NCBI RefSeq assembly: GCF_000269965.1
Contig: NC_017219.1
Location: 496,001 to 560,000 of the forward strand
Direction of reading: 5' to 3'
DNA length: 64,000 nt
DNA from: Bifidobacterium longum subsp. infantis ATCC 15697 = JCM 1222 = DSM 20088
GTDB taxonomy: Bacteria; Actinomycetota; Actinomycetes; Actinomycetales; Bifidobacteriaceae
Below are positions 9,491 to 18,874 of the stretch, one piece after another (position 1 is the first letter of the stretch; each line of letters opens with the position of its first letter). A program made the translations under genes and the position numbers. The notes beneath the pieces were generated by a model. It searched no databases. It saw nothing but the letters and a program-made list of their open reading frames with translations, and was not told where the DNA came from.

Positions 9491-9895
9491 ATGGTCCAGA
9501 TAAACGCTGACGGTATGACGAAGCGCAAATCGCTGGCTAGGCGGGTGCTGTTATACGCTATCATCGCATTTATAACGTCGGCGCTCATTGCGGCTGTCTT
9601 GATCATGATTGGTCTCATTCCGCTGAAAAGAAATGGCACAAGTTTGCCGTGCAACGATTTGGCATCCTACCAAACAACGAAGCAGATATATGTCGAGAGC
9701 AGCGCAGCCATTGACAAACTCAAATCAGTAGGGAAAAGCGTTAAAGTGAACATTAAACACGCCGATTGCCCCTCCCGGATACAGGACAAAGGATATGTCG
9801 AAATTACATATGGAAACGATATCGAACGTGACAAAATCATGAAGATTCTTAATGATGATGGTTTGGGAATATATACTGTGCTTGTTCGACAGTAA
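9491..9895 (+). CDS. small single-helix membrane protein at the end of the bacteriocin operon
   Basis: 134 aa from the ATG at 9491, GGAGG 4-5 bp upstream (another ATG at 9488). One membrane helix (VLLYAIIAFITSALIAAVLI, about residues 20-40), then a soluble, probably external domain of 90 residues with two cysteines (LPCND, HADCPS). No family recognised. Its position as last gene of the lactococcin 972-like operon suggests an accessory immunity or processing role; this is inference only. Confidence 0.65.
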   Translation: MVQINADGMTKRKSLARRVLLYAIIAFITSALIAAVLIMIGLIPLKRNGTSLPCNDLASYQTTKQIYVESSAAIDKLKSVGKSVKVNIKHADCPSRIQDKGYVEITYGNDIERDKIMKILNDDGLGIYTVLVRQ

Positions 9896-10012
9896 TTTTT
9901 AGTGAGGATATGAAAAAGGAATACTGAAGAATCAGTCACTATGCGCGCCAATTGACTTTTGCCTTGATTGGTAGTGTTTTTTCGGTTATTCGCTGTTTGT
10001 GGTGAGTGGTGG

Positions 10013-10228
10013 TCAGGCGGTGGTGACGGCTTTGAGGTCGAGTTTGCCGCAGGTCAGGTAGATCATGGTGGCGAAGTAGTCCGTGTTGCGGAAGCCGCGG
10101 GCCCGTCTCTTCACGTTCCGGATGACGCTGTCGGCGTCCTCGAGGACGGCGTTGGTGTACGGGTGCTCGAAGTATGCGACGATCTCGGCGAAGTGGCGGC
10201 GGATCGGACGGGCCGCCTCGTTCTTGGG
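10013..10228 (-). pseudogene. ISL3-family transposase, C-terminal fragment
   Basis: Only the last 70 codons survive. The translation runs LWPKNEAARPIRRHFAEI, then DADSVIRNVKRRARGFRN, then YFATMIYLTCGKLDL, ending in a stop at 10013. The RARGFRN...YF...I pattern is the usual end of ISL3 transposases. It is joined at about 10228 to the GH42 remnant on the other strand, so the insertion was followed by deletion of the rest of the element. Confidence 0.75.
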
Positions 10229-10930
10229 CCACAGGCGTTCTGGTCCCAGCACGTCAACAGCTTTGCCGAGGTGCTGCTGCCACGCCACATGGGCGGCGAC
10301 AGCATGGTCAACCCGCCCCAGCGGTTGGGTTACAAACGGTTCGGCAACGACATGCTGCTCGACTTCTACAAGGCCGAACGCGACGCCATCGAAGCAATCT
10401 GCCCCGGCAAGCCGTGGTACATGATGGAGCACTCCACCTCCGCCGTACAATGGAAGCCGTTGAACACGCGCAAGCGCGCCGGTGAACTTTGGGAGCTCGA
10501 CGGCGTCCCCGCCATCACCAGTCACCCCCCCACGGCCAAGGCGCCGCCATCTACGTGGGCTGCGACCTTGGCCGCCACGACATCACCCACTTGCTCACAG
10601 AACTCAACACAACAGCCCCCTCCGACGAAAGGGCTCCCGACCAAAGGCCGGGTGGGGGAGAGATCAACGCCGCAACCACGACCGCAGCAGCCACGACTCA
10701 TGACCCCCCGCATCCTGCACACCATCCGCCAATCCTCAGACGGCACCATCCGCTTCGGTTTCTCTCTGAACCGTTCGAAGCAGCCCGTTGCCGTCAACGG
10801 CATTGAGTAAGAGCCAATCATCGCCTGCCGGTGCGAACCCGGTCTAGACGATTTCATTGCCGGGAACGCCGGCCCCACCGGCTACGAGCTGGCCCGCAAC
10901 GCCATTCTCATCACCAAAACCACGCTCTAG
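10229..10930 (+). pseudogene. GH42 beta-galactosidase remnant
   Basis: Starts inside the gene (FWSQHVNSFAEVLLPRHMGG) and continues with YKRFGNDMLLDFYKAERDAI and MMEHSTSAVQWKPLN, all characteristic of family 42 beta-galactosidases. After about 10510 the homologous frame shifts (GAAIYVGCDLGRHDITHLL in another frame). It returns near the end (ILHTIRQSSDG, FSLNRSKQPVAVNGIE), followed by CEPGLDDFIAGNAGPTGYEL and a stop near 10930. The 5' half is missing and there are frameshifts and internal deletions, so no enzyme is made. Together with the LacI gene and GH53 fragment downstream it marks an eroded galactan-use locus. Confidence 0.8.
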
Positions 10931-10947
10931 ATGAGTGTCCAACCGGC

Positions 10948-11113
10948 TATCTCCGTTTCAAGGGGCTGATACACCGGTTGGGCAAATGTCTATCTCCGTT
11001 TCAAGGGGCTGTTGCAAAAGTAGACGCGGCCCCAAAATGGCTTAATGGCGTTGAAGCAAAGCCGTTTATACTTCCTCTTTCGCGGATGAAGAGCCCCTTG
11101 AAACGGAGGTAGA
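10948..11113. repeat. direct and inverted 21-bp repeats (possible MITE)
   Basis: TATCTCCGTTTCAAGGGGCT occurs at 10948 and 10991, and its complement at 11092-11113, with a partial copy near 11135. The inverted pair encloses about 80 bp. It could be a small non-autonomous insertion or a decayed IS end, lying between the GH42 remnant and the LacI gene. Confidence 0.6.
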
Positions 11114-11230
11114 TGTCCGGAAAGCCTCAGATCAGCCCCTTGAAGGCCGGATATGGCTCGAAAATGGTGCCATGTGGTCCTAAAATAGGTGAGTCGATGG
11201 TCTTTCAGAGATGAAAACGAGGTATGCACA

Positions 11231-12343
11231 GTGGGGAAAGCCGAATCGAACACAAGTCGTACGGTCGGCGCGGTCAAGGCTGCTTCCACTGCATCCCCTG
11301 CCTCCGCCAAGCGTCGAGTCACCCTGCGCGATGTGGCTCAAACCGCTGGAGTGTCTCTCAAAACCGCTTCAAACGTCATTAACGGTTCCGGCCGCATGAC
11401 CGATGAAACCCGTGCAAAGGTCGAAGCAGTCGTTAAGGACCTCGGCTACCGCGTCAATGTGGCCGCCCGCAACCTGAATCGCGACCACACCGGTTTTATT
11501 ACTCTTGCGGTGCCATCGCTCACTCCGCCGTATCTCGCTGAACTGGCCAATCGCACCATTGACGCCGCCCGTCAGCGCGACTACTCCGTATACGTCACCA
11601 CGTATGCAGAGGGCTCGGCCAAAGGAGCGCGTGACCTGCTCAAGAACTTCAACTCCACTGTGTCAGACGGCATGATTCTCTCCATGAGCGAGGTGGAGGA
11701 TATTTCGCCCGAAGACCTGAAGGTTGATTTCCCGCTGGTTATTGTCGGTGCCCGAACCACATGGGGTGTTGCCGACCACGTGACTCCGGACGATGTTGCC
11801 GCCGCAGCAACAGCGTCAGGCTACCTATACGATCGAGGTTCTTCTCGTCTCGCCGTAGTGGGCGCACGAGGCGATTATGATACGGCCGCTTTGTTGCAGG
11901 CTGTGGAAGGCAACGCACAACTGCGTTTGCGTGGTGTCATTGAAGAAACGCGCCGCCGTGGGCTTGAGCTGGATCCTCGTCTGATTGGTAATACCGCTCA
12001 GGATTGGACCATCGGCGCTGGCGCTCGTGTGACTCAGCGACTGATTGATTCCGGCGTGCCGTTCGACGGCGTGGTTGCCTTTAATGATCAGCTGGCCATT
12101 GGCGCATTGACCGCACTACGCACTGCCGGCTATGAGGTTCCCGCGCAGGTGCAGGTCATCGGCTTCGACAACAACGAGGAAGCCCCATACCTGCAAATTC
12201 CGCTTACCACCATGGATTCCAGGCTCGACTGGACCGCGCCCACCGCCGTGGACCGCATCCTCGGCCGTATCGCTGGAGACATTTCCAAGCCCGAACTGCT
12301 CACCGCCGAATCGCAAGTAATCGCCCGCGCCTCCACGCGCTAA
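11231..12343 (+). CDS. LacI-family transcriptional regulator
   Basis: About 370 aa from the GTG at 11231 (GAGG at 8-bp spacing); a longer in-frame start at 11189 is less well supported. The N-terminal helix-turn-helix (VTLRDVAQTAGVSLKTASNVINGSGRM) is classic LacI. A hinge follows, then a periplasmic-binding-protein-like effector domain ending with the conserved VIGFDNNEEAPYLQIPLTTM segment. Effector residues cannot be assigned. Its place between GH42 and GH53 remnants says it once controlled galactan or galacto-oligosaccharide use. It appears intact although both flanking target genes are destroyed, so it is probably an orphan regulator. Confidence 0.88.
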   Translation: MGKAESNTSRTVGAVKAASTASPASAKRRVTLRDVAQTAGVSLKTASNVINGSGRMTDETRAKVEAVVKDLGYRVNVAARNLNRDHTGFITLAVPSLTPPYLAELANRTIDAARQRDYSVYVTTYAEGSAKGARDLLKNFNSTVSDGMILSMSEVEDISPEDLKVDFPLVIVGARTTWGVADHVTPDDVAAAATASGYLYDRGSSRLAVVGARGDYDTAALLQAVEGNAQLRLRGVIEETRRRGLELDPRLIGNTAQDWTIGAGARVTQRLIDSGVPFDGVVAFNDQLAIGALTALRTAGYEVPAQVQVIGFDNNEEAPYLQIPLTTMDSRLDWTAPTAVDRILGRIAGDISKPELLTAESQVIARASTR

Positions 12344-12397
12344 ACAACATTGTCGTAATGCTGGTGCTGTTGCACGAAGTCGTTGTTGTATAAATGT

Positions 12398-12503
12398 CCC
12401 ATGGGGCGGTGATTTCCTCATGGGGCGGTAGCTGAGAATGGCTCTATTCTGCGGAAGATAAAATTTTACCGACCGCCCCATGGGCAAGTTACCGCCCCAT
12501 GGG
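12398..12503. repeat. nested inverted repeats around CCATGGGGCGGT
   Basis: Two direct copies of ATGGGGCGGT (12401 and near 12420) are mirrored by two copies of ACCGCCCCAT (near 12470 and 12491), a composite hairpin of about 105 bp. It sits at the breakpoint where the 5' part of the GH53 gene is missing, between the LacI stop and the fragment. Confidence 0.65.
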
Positions 12504-13446
12504 TGTACGGGTAAAGGCGGCCGAATCGCCTCGTGCCGCCCCCGTGGATATGCAAGTTAAAGAGCACCGGCAGCATGACTTAATGCACATAGAGCGTCCC
12601 CCGCATGGTTGTGCCACTGATGCCGGCCTGTACTGGGTCGGCTCAGGTGTCGATAACCAAGCTTTGTTCGATTTCGATGGCAAGGCGCTCGCCTCTCTGC
12701 CGACGTTCAAGTACATTCACACCGGTGCCGTCACCGATCATGTGTTCACCAAGATAGATCCAGTGGAGATTATCGCGACTGACTCGGATTCCATCGACGT
12801 GATCAAAGCGCAATTGCCGAGTGAGGCGGCTGCACACTATCAGGATGGGGTGGACGAGACCGAAACCGTGACCTGGCAATCCGCTGCGCTTGACTGGATT
12901 CGTGGCGCGGGCACATACACCATCACGGGCAACCTGCCTGCCGACGCATGGGGCAATGTGGACAAGGTCTCACTCGTCAAAAAGACCGAAACTCCGGTGA
13001 AGCCATCCACGGAGAACTTGGACAAGGCCGTGGCCGAATCCGGGGAAATCAATCGCGATGAGTACACCAACGAGTCGCTCGCCAAACTCGATCAGGCGCT
13101 TGCCGCCGACCAGTTCATGCTCGATTACGATTTCTCCGCTCCCGCTGATGCGGCGAAGGTTACCGTAACGCTCAAGTCGAATCCGAATGTTACTGAAACC
13201 TATACGGTTGCTGTTGCCTCTCGGGCCGAAGGTGGTTCCGGCAGCGGCTCGGACGGTGCGGGTAATGGCGGGGCTACTATCAATCCCGATACGGGCGAGG
13301 GTGATAAGACCAACGGTGCGAATGGCGACGAGATTACTGGTGTGCTGAGCAATACCGGTAGCGCGGTGACTGCCGTGGGTCTTGCGGTTGTCGTTCTCGG
13401 CGTGGCCGGTGGGGTCTCGCTTGCTTTGCGTCGTAAGTGCTCCTGA
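12499..13446 (+). pseudogene. C-terminal part of a cell-wall-anchored GH53 endo-beta-1,4-galactanase
   Basis: Recognisable sequence starts at about 12624 (LYWVGSGVDNQALFDFDGK). It includes post-catalytic beta-sandwich/Ig-like regions (DPVEIIATDSDSIDV, WQSAALDWIRGAGTYTITG), a Gly/Ser/Asn-rich spacer, the sortase-type signal LSNTG at about residue 283, a hydrophobic helix and RRKCS. Residues 1-40 are chance coding. The catalytic barrel and signal peptide are missing, so it is not secreted or active. The LacI neighbour and GH42 remnant fit an arabinogalactan/galactan cluster that has been lost. Confidence 0.75.
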
Positions 13447-13589
13447 TAGAGACTGATGCGGCATTATGATGCGGTTGCCGGCAACTGGCTGCCAGATGCC
13501 ATCTGTCGGTTTTCGTCTGCTGGATGCCATCTGTCGGCTGTCGTTTATCGGTTGTTGGCTGTCAGATGCGTCTGTCTCGGCGCAGCGAT

Positions 13590-13935
13590 GCGATTCTGTC
13601 CCGGTTCGTGCATCAATCGTTTGATGTGGGTACCAGGACAGAAATCACTGTCCTGGTTTGCGAAAACGGGTGTTTTTCGCGTACCGGGACAATTCCCGTT
13701 GCCCCGGTTTGCGTGTCAACCGTTCTACGTGAGAACCGGGACAGTATGTTGATTTCGGGATTGGCTGTATTCTGCTGATTCTGTTTGTCGGGGTATGTGG
13801 ACTTTGGGGATTGGCTTGTCCTAGTTCTCGAAAATGGCCCGAAATTGCGTACCGGGACAACGATTTCTGCTCCGGTGTAAACGTCAATCGATTGACGCCT
13901 GTACCGGGGCAAATTCGCGCCCGGGAACAATAGGG
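13590..13935. repeat. cluster of CCGGGACA / TGTCCCGG repeats in a 650-bp gene-free stretch
   Basis: No gene is supported between 13447 and 14102. The stretch holds many short repeats: TGTCCCGG, TACCAGGACAG, TGTCCTGG, GTACCGGGACAA (twice), ACCGGGACAG and TACCGGGGCAA. Each lies close to TCAATCG- or GTCAAC-type words, giving overlapping imperfect palindromes. It resembles an extragenic palindromic (REP-like) cluster. Confidence 0.6.
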
Positions 13936-14102
13936 CGAGGGCCGGTCGCAGGAGTAGAGCGTGATGTTGTCATGATTGCGCCCGGCTCTCCCACACGGAA
14001 GGCCGGGCACAATCATGCCGTTTGGTTGCAGCACCCGCACATCGCCTGCATAACCGTGTACAGTGGCGTGTAGTTGCAGTACATGAAGGAGCATCGCACA
14101 TC

Positions 14103-14819
14103 ATGACCAACGGGCACATCAACCCCGCCAACGTGCCGGACATCGCCTTGAAAGACGGCCATTCCATTCCGCAGGTCGGCCTTGGCATCCTACGCATCGA
14201 CGACGAGGGTGTGGTCCCCGTCGTCGAATCCGCGCTGGAAGCCGGCTACCGCCACATCGACGGTGCGGCCGGCTACAACAACGAAGCCGGCGTGGGTCGT
14301 GCGCTCGCCGCTTCCGGATACAACACCGGTGCCAAGCGCGAGACCCTGTGGGTTACCGCCAAGCTGCGCGACGAAGGCATGGCACGTACGCTCGGCGTAT
14401 GCAACTTCATGCCCGCCGATCTGAAGCGTCTGCACGAGGAGACCGGTGCATGGCCGGCCGTCAATCAGATTGAGCTGCATCCCACGTGGCAGCAGCGCGA
14501 AGTGGTGGCGTTCTGCAAGGAGCACGGCATCGCCGTGGAGGCCTACTCGCCGATGGCGCGTGGCGCCGACCTCAACGCCGGCGACGGTACCATCGAGAAG
14601 ATCGCCGCCGCCCATGAGGTCAGCCCGGCCCAGGTGATTCTGCGTTGGCACATCGAAAACGGCACGATCATCATCCCCAAGTCCGTGCATGCCGACCGCC
14701 AGAAGGAGAATCTCAATCTGTTCGGCTTCGCCCTGACCGCCGACGAACATGCCGCCATCGACGCCCTTGACGGCCCCACCCGCGCCGGCCACGACCCCCT
14801 CACCTTCACCTATGCGTGA
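14103..14819 (+). CDS. aldo/keto reductase with internal deletion
   Basis: 238 aa from the ATG at 14103 (AAGGAG upstream). It has the AKR pattern: GLGILRI near the N-terminus, GYRHIDGAAGYNNEAGVG with Asp and Tyr, VTAKL with Lys, GVCNF, NQIELHP, IAVEAYSPM and the NADPH-binding IPKSVHADRQKENL. The usual 55-60 residues between VTAKL and GVCNF, which carry the catalytic His (IHWP), are missing: LWVTAKLRDEGMARTLGVCNF runs straight through. Family members have about 275-290 residues. The frame is preserved, but the enzyme is probably inactive or altered. Confidence 0.8.
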   Translation: MTNGHINPANVPDIALKDGHSIPQVGLGILRIDDEGVVPVVESALEAGYRHIDGAAGYNNEAGVGRALAASGYNTGAKRETLWVTAKLRDEGMARTLGVCNFMPADLKRLHEETGAWPAVNQIELHPTWQQREVVAFCKEHGIAVEAYSPMARGADLNAGDGTIEKIAAAHEVSPAQVILRWHIENGTIIIPKSVHADRQKENLNLFGFALTADEHAAIDALDGPTRAGHDPLTFTYA

Positions 14820-14822
14820 TTG

Positions 14823-15566
14823 ATGGCACGCCGTAACGCCCACTTTCGCCGTCGTTTCAACGCCTCCGGGCCGCTGGAGCGCGTGCTGATTCTCATCGTT
14901 CTCGCCGCAGCAATCGGCGTGACCATCGGCCTGTTACTGCCGCAGGTCAGCTCCGACGCGGCCAAAATCACCGGTGGCTACACTGCCACCGGTTCAGCCG
15001 CCGACACTTTGAACGCGCTCGCCGTAGACGACAACCAAAGCTCCTCCGGCTACGACCGCGATTCCTTCGGTTTCCGCACCACCGACGCCGACGGCAATGG
15101 CTGCGACGTACGCGACGATGTGCTCGCCCGCGATCTCACGGACATCACCTACAAATACGCCGGTTCCTGTGTGGTCGAGTCCGGCACACTGGCCGATCCG
15201 TACACCGCTCAGACCATCCATTTTGTACGTGGCCGCGCCACCAGCGCCCAAGTGCAGATCGACCATGTGGTGGCCCTTGAAAACGCTTGGCAATCCGGTG
15301 CGCACGACTGGTCCACTGCCAAACGCCATGAATTCGGCAATGACCCCTACAACCTGCTGGCCGTCGACGGCCCGGCCAATCAGGAGAAGGGTTCGGCTTC
15401 CGCCGCCTACTGGCTACCCACCAACGCCGACTACCGTTGCGACTATGTGGCCCGCCAGATTGGCGTCAAAGACAAGTACCAGCTCACCGTCACCTCCCAA
15501 GAAAAGGACGCCATGCTCGCCGTCCTCCACACCTGCCCGGGCCAGGCCGTGCCCGCAGACGAATAA
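14823..15566 (+). CDS. membrane-anchored HNH endonuclease family protein (DUF1524-like)
   Basis: 247 aa from the ATG at 14823, 3 bases after the upstream stop. N-terminal helix VLILIVLAAAIGVTIGLLL (signal anchor), then an external domain. The HNH-like motif comprises IDHVVALENAWQSGA (DHV), then FGNDPYNLLAVDGPANQEKG with conserved Asn, and WLP. These secreted His-Me finger proteins resemble the nuclease part of GmrSD and are common in Actinobacteria; a role in DNA degradation or uptake is inferred. Two cysteine pairs could form disulfides. Confidence 0.8.
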   Translation: MARRNAHFRRRFNASGPLERVLILIVLAAAIGVTIGLLLPQVSSDAAKITGGYTATGSAADTLNALAVDDNQSSSGYDRDSFGFRTTDADGNGCDVRDDVLARDLTDITYKYAGSCVVESGTLADPYTAQTIHFVRGRATSAQVQIDHVVALENAWQSGAHDWSTAKRHEFGNDPYNLLAVDGPANQEKGSASAAYWLPTNADYRCDYVARQIGVKDKYQLTVTSQEKDAMLAVLHTCPGQAVPADE

Positions 15567-15615
15567 GAGGAAGGGTATCTCGCTTGAGAGAGGTACATTA
15601 GGCCATTCGCAGAGC

Positions 15616-15640
15616 GCTATCTGCTTTCAAAGCAGATAGC
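15616..15640. repeat. perfect hairpin GCTATCTGCTTT-C-AAAGCAGATAGC
   Basis: 12-bp perfect arms around one base, about 50 bp after the HNH gene. Without a T run it may be an operator or a Rho-independent-like end. Repeated CATGAGCGAG words follow at 15660-15705, upstream of the NRAMP gene. Confidence 0.5.
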
Positions 15641-15829
15641 ACTGTCAGCTACACATTTCATGAGCGAGTTTTCGGCGGTTTGTCGTATTCCATGAGCGAG
15701 ATGGCGGGAAATGTCAGCTGCCAGTCCGCCAGTCATCCATCAATCGTCCGCAGATTGTCCGTCTGTTGACTCGGGAAACATGCCTGTGCTATAACTGCGC
15801 GCGGTATGAAGGGAACAGGTACAAACAAT

Positions 15830-17185
15830 ATGGCAGTAACACACACCGAAGCAGATGCCACTGCGGCAACCACTATGACGAACGCTGTGGCAGACATCGA
15901 ACAGGAAACACCGGAAATCGAGAAGGAACGCCAGCTTGCCGGGGCCGGAGCAGGGACGAACAACAAGGAAAAGCCGCATGACCATGCGCTGGCCAGCATC
16001 CTTGGCCCCGCGTTCGTGGCGGCCGTGGCCTACGTCGATCCTGGTAATGTGGCGGCCAACATCACCTCCGGCGCACGATACGGCTACCTGTTGGTGTGGG
16101 TGCTGGTGCTCGCCAACGCCATGAGCGTGCTCATCCAGTATCAGTCCGCCAAACTCGGCATCGTGACCAACAAATCCCTGCCGGAACTGCTGGGCGAGCG
16201 TATGAGCGATGCCGGCCGCTTCATGTTCTTCATGCAGGCCGAGGTCATCGCCATCGCCACCGATCTGGCCGAGGTGATCGGCGGCGCCATCGCCCTGAAC
16301 CTGCTGTTCGGATTTCCACTGTTCATCGGCGGTTTGGCGATTGGCGTAATCTCCACGGTGATGCTGTGGTTCCAAGGCGGCAAGACACAGACCACATTCG
16401 AGCGCATCATCATCGTGATGCTGCTGATTATCACATTCGGCTTCATCGCAGGCCTGTTCGTAGCCCCGCCGAACCCCGACGAAGTGGTCAAAGGCATGAT
16501 TCCACGCTTCCAAGGCGCCGACTCGGTGTTGATGGCCGCCTCGATTCTGGGCGCCACCGTGATGCCGCACGCCATCTACCTGCACTCCACGCTGGTGAAC
16601 GACCATTACGCAGGCGGCGAAAAGCCGTCGATCAAAACGCAGCTGAGAGGCTCGAAAATCGATGTGGCCTGGGCGCTGTTGCTGGCCGGCACCGTGAATC
16701 TGGCGATGCTGGTGCTCGCCGCCAACTCGCTGCATGGCATGTCTGGCACGGACTCCATCGACGGCGCACAGCGGGCGATCACGCAGGTGCTCGGCCCGGT
16801 GATCGGCACGATCTTTTCCATCGGCCTGCTGGCTTCGTCGCTGAGCTCCACATCGGTCGGCACGTACGCCGGCTCGGAAATCATGCACGGTCTGCTGCAC
16901 GTTAACGCCCCGATGTGGGCCTGCCGCGTGGTCACGCTGGTGCCGGCACTGATTGTGCTGTGGTTCGCCAAGGACCCGACTCAGGCGCTGGTCATCGGCC
17001 AGGTGGTGCTTTCCATCGGCATCCCGTTCGCCGTGATTCCGCTGATGCGATACACGCATAACAAGGAACTCATGGGCAAGTGGGCTGATGGAACCGTCAA
17101 GCACGTGATCTTTATGATCGTCGTGGCGCTGATTGTGGCGTTGAACGTGCTGCTGATTGTCCTGACGCTAATGGGCAGGGCGTAA
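15830..17185 (+). CDS. NRAMP-family divalent metal transporter (MntH-like)
   Basis: About 451 aa from the ATG at 15830; an in-frame ATG at 15806 adds 8 residues. The first 55 residues are hydrophilic and acidic. The NRAMP core follows with helix-1 motif DPGNVAANI (Asp/Asn metal ligands) and helix-6 motif MPHAIYLHS (Met/His ligands), about eleven helices in total. Role: proton-coupled import of Mn2+ or Fe2+. It is a single gene ending at a strong terminator. No metal-regulator site is obvious upstream. Confidence 0.9.
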   Translation: MAVTHTEADATAATTMTNAVADIEQETPEIEKERQLAGAGAGTNNKEKPHDHALASILGPAFVAAVAYVDPGNVAANITSGARYGYLLVWVLVLANAMSVLIQYQSAKLGIVTNKSLPELLGERMSDAGRFMFFMQAEVIAIATDLAEVIGGAIALNLLFGFPLFIGGLAIGVISTVMLWFQGGKTQTTFERIIIVMLLIITFGFIAGLFVAPPNPDEVVKGMIPRFQGADSVLMAASILGATVMPHAIYLHSTLVNDHYAGGEKPSIKTQLRGSKIDVAWALLLAGTVNLAMLVLAANSLHGMSGTDSIDGAQRAITQVLGPVIGTIFSIGLLASSLSSTSVGTYAGSEIMHGLLHVNAPMWACRVVTLVPALIVLWFAKDPTQALVIGQVVLSIGIPFAVIPLMRYTHNKELMGKWADGTVKHVIFMIVVALIVALNVLLIVLTLMGRA

Positions 17186-17217
17186 TAGACTCCAGCTGAA
17201 ATCCTGCGATAGCACAA

Positions 17218-17262
17218 CATAATAAGAAGCCCCGGTGTTGGAAACCGGGGCTTCTTATTATG
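17218..17262. terminator. bidirectional terminator
   Basis: Perfect arms of 19 bp with stem CATAATAAGAAGCCCCGGT and loop GTTGGAA, AT-rich at both feet so it works both ways. It separates the convergent NRAMP and DHA2 transporter genes. Confidence 0.9.
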
Positions 17263-17284
17263 TTAAGAATGGTTGAATCTGCCG

Positions 17285-18874
17285 TCAGTTCGCAGCCATA
17301 CGCCGCGCACGCCGTTCGCGCAGCGCGCGCAAGGAAATAATGTCTCGCGTACGACCGGCACCGTCGCCCTTGACGCCGAAGAACACCATCAACACCATTA
17401 CCAGACAGATCATTGCGGAGATGCGCAGCGCCCATTGAATGCCAAAAATCGAAGCGGCGACGGCGGAGGCGCCGCCCCGCTTATGCAAAGCGGCAAACGT
17501 TTCCATCAGAATCACCAACACGGGTGCGCCCACAGCGCCCGCAATCTGACGCGCGGTATTCGTCACCGATGATCCGGCGGACACTTCGCTCGGCCCGTTC
17601 AGGCAATTCAGTGACCACGTGGTAATCGGCATCAGCAGGAAACCCATGCCGATCTGACGGATGAACTGGCAGATCGATACCCACCAGATCCACGTATCCA
17701 TCGCCACCAGCGACATGCCCAAGGTGCCAAGGGTCAACACAATCGAACCGAACAAAGCCACGGGTCGTGCGCCGAATCGATCCATCGCACGGCCGCCGAA
17801 GAACTGGGAGATGCACTGACCGATAGCGCCCGGCAGCATGATCAGACCACTCATCGTGGCAGAATACCCACGGTCGGTCTGGATATAGAGCGGCATGATG
17901 ACCAGAATCGAACTGAACGCGAAAAATGCCAGCGACGCGGTAATGGTGCCGATGGTGAACGAACGGTTCTTCAGCACTTCCAAGTCCAGCAGCGGCGGCT
18001 GGGGGAGTGCCGACTTGTCCTCGGCTACGGCCTCGCGATACCGCTTGCCAGCGCGCAGGTTACGCAGCACGAACCAGACAATGCCAATCAGGCCCACTGC
18101 CATGGGCCCCCACGTTACCGGTGCGGCGAACCCGTAGGCCTCCGAATTGGTGAAGCCGAACATCAGCCCGCCAAAGCCAATCACCGACAGGCTCACCGAG
18201 AAAAAGTCCGCGCGGGCAGACGGGTCATGCGAGCCGAAATTATGTAGTCCGAACATGGCCGCCACCAGCGAGACCACGCCAATCACGGTCATGGTCAGGA
18301 AGATGGAACGCCAGCCATTGACGTCGGTCTGCCAGCCGCCCAAGGTGGGGCCGATTGCCGGAGCCACGCTCATGGCCATGCCCACGGTGCCCATAGCAAA
18401 GCCGCGTCGGGACAGCGGGTAGATCGAGAACACCGTGATCTGCAGCACCGGCCACATCACGCCCGTGCCGGCCGCCTCCAGCACGCGGCCGAGCAGCACG
18501 AAGAGGAAGTTCGGGCCCAGCCAGGCCAGCAGGGAGCCGATCGTGAACACCGCCATCGAGCAGATCACGATCTGTCGGGTGGAGAAACGACGGGTCAGGA
18601 ACGCGGTCAGCGGTACCATAACGCCCATGACCAGCTGGAACACGGAGGTCAGCCACTGGCCCGTGGTTACGGAAATATGGAATTCCGAAACGATGATTGG
18701 CAGCGCCGAGCTCAGCTGCAGCTGCGTAAAGTTGCCGACGAAGGTAATAAAGGTCAGGATTGCGATGGAAACAAACGCGGCATGACTCAGCTTGCCGTCA
18801 ACGTATGATTCCTCTTGGCTCAGCACTCGTTGCAGTTCGCCACGACGGTTCTTGATTCCGTTCTCTCCAGCCAC
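17285..18874 (-). CDS. DHA2-type MFS drug/efflux transporter (EmrB/QacA-like)
   Basis: About 529 aa from the GTG at 18874, the first start with a GGAG-type site; the open frame upstream to 19081 looks non-coding. Fourteen helices are predicted. Motifs: QLSSALPIIVSEF in helix 1, LTRRFSTRQIV in loop 2-3, and GRVLEAAGTGVMWPVLQ followed by AIGPTLGGW (motif C). The C-terminal tail is basic. Likely proton-driven drug or metabolite export; substrate unknown. Single gene. Confidence 0.85.
   Translation of the reverse strand: MAGENGIKNRRGELQRVLSQEESYVDGKLSHAAFVSIAILTFITFVGNFTQLQLSSALPIIVSEFHISVTTGQWLTSVFQLVMGVMVPLTAFLTRRFSTRQIVICSMAVFTIGSLLAWLGPNFLFVLLGRVLEAAGTGVMWPVLQITVFSIYPLSRRGFAMGTVGMAMSVAPAIGPTLGGWQTDVNGWRSIFLTMTVIGVVSLVAAMFGLHNFGSHDPSARADFFSVSLSVIGFGGLMFGFTNSEAYGFAAPVTWGPMAVGLIGIVWFVLRNLRAGKRYREAVAEDKSALPQPPLLDLEVLKNRSFTIGTITASLAFFAFSSILVIMPLYIQTDRGYSATMSGLIMLPGAIGQCISQFFGGRAMDRFGARPVALFGSIVLTLGTLGMSLVAMDTWIWWVSICQFIRQIGMGFLLMPITTWSLNCLNGPSEVSAGSSVTNTARQIAGAVGAPVLVILMETFAALHKRGGASAVAASIFGIQWALRISAMICLVMVLMVFFGVKGDGAGRTRDIISLRALRERRARRMAAN

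Noticed and set aside
9968..10810. A single 280-aa protein from 9968 to 10810
   Set aside because: It fuses antisense ISL3 sequence with frameshifted GH42 sequence; only 10229-10510 of that frame is homologous to anything.
13590..13935. CRISPR array
   Set aside because: Repeats are short, imperfect and in both orientations, with no uniform spacers and no cas genes nearby.
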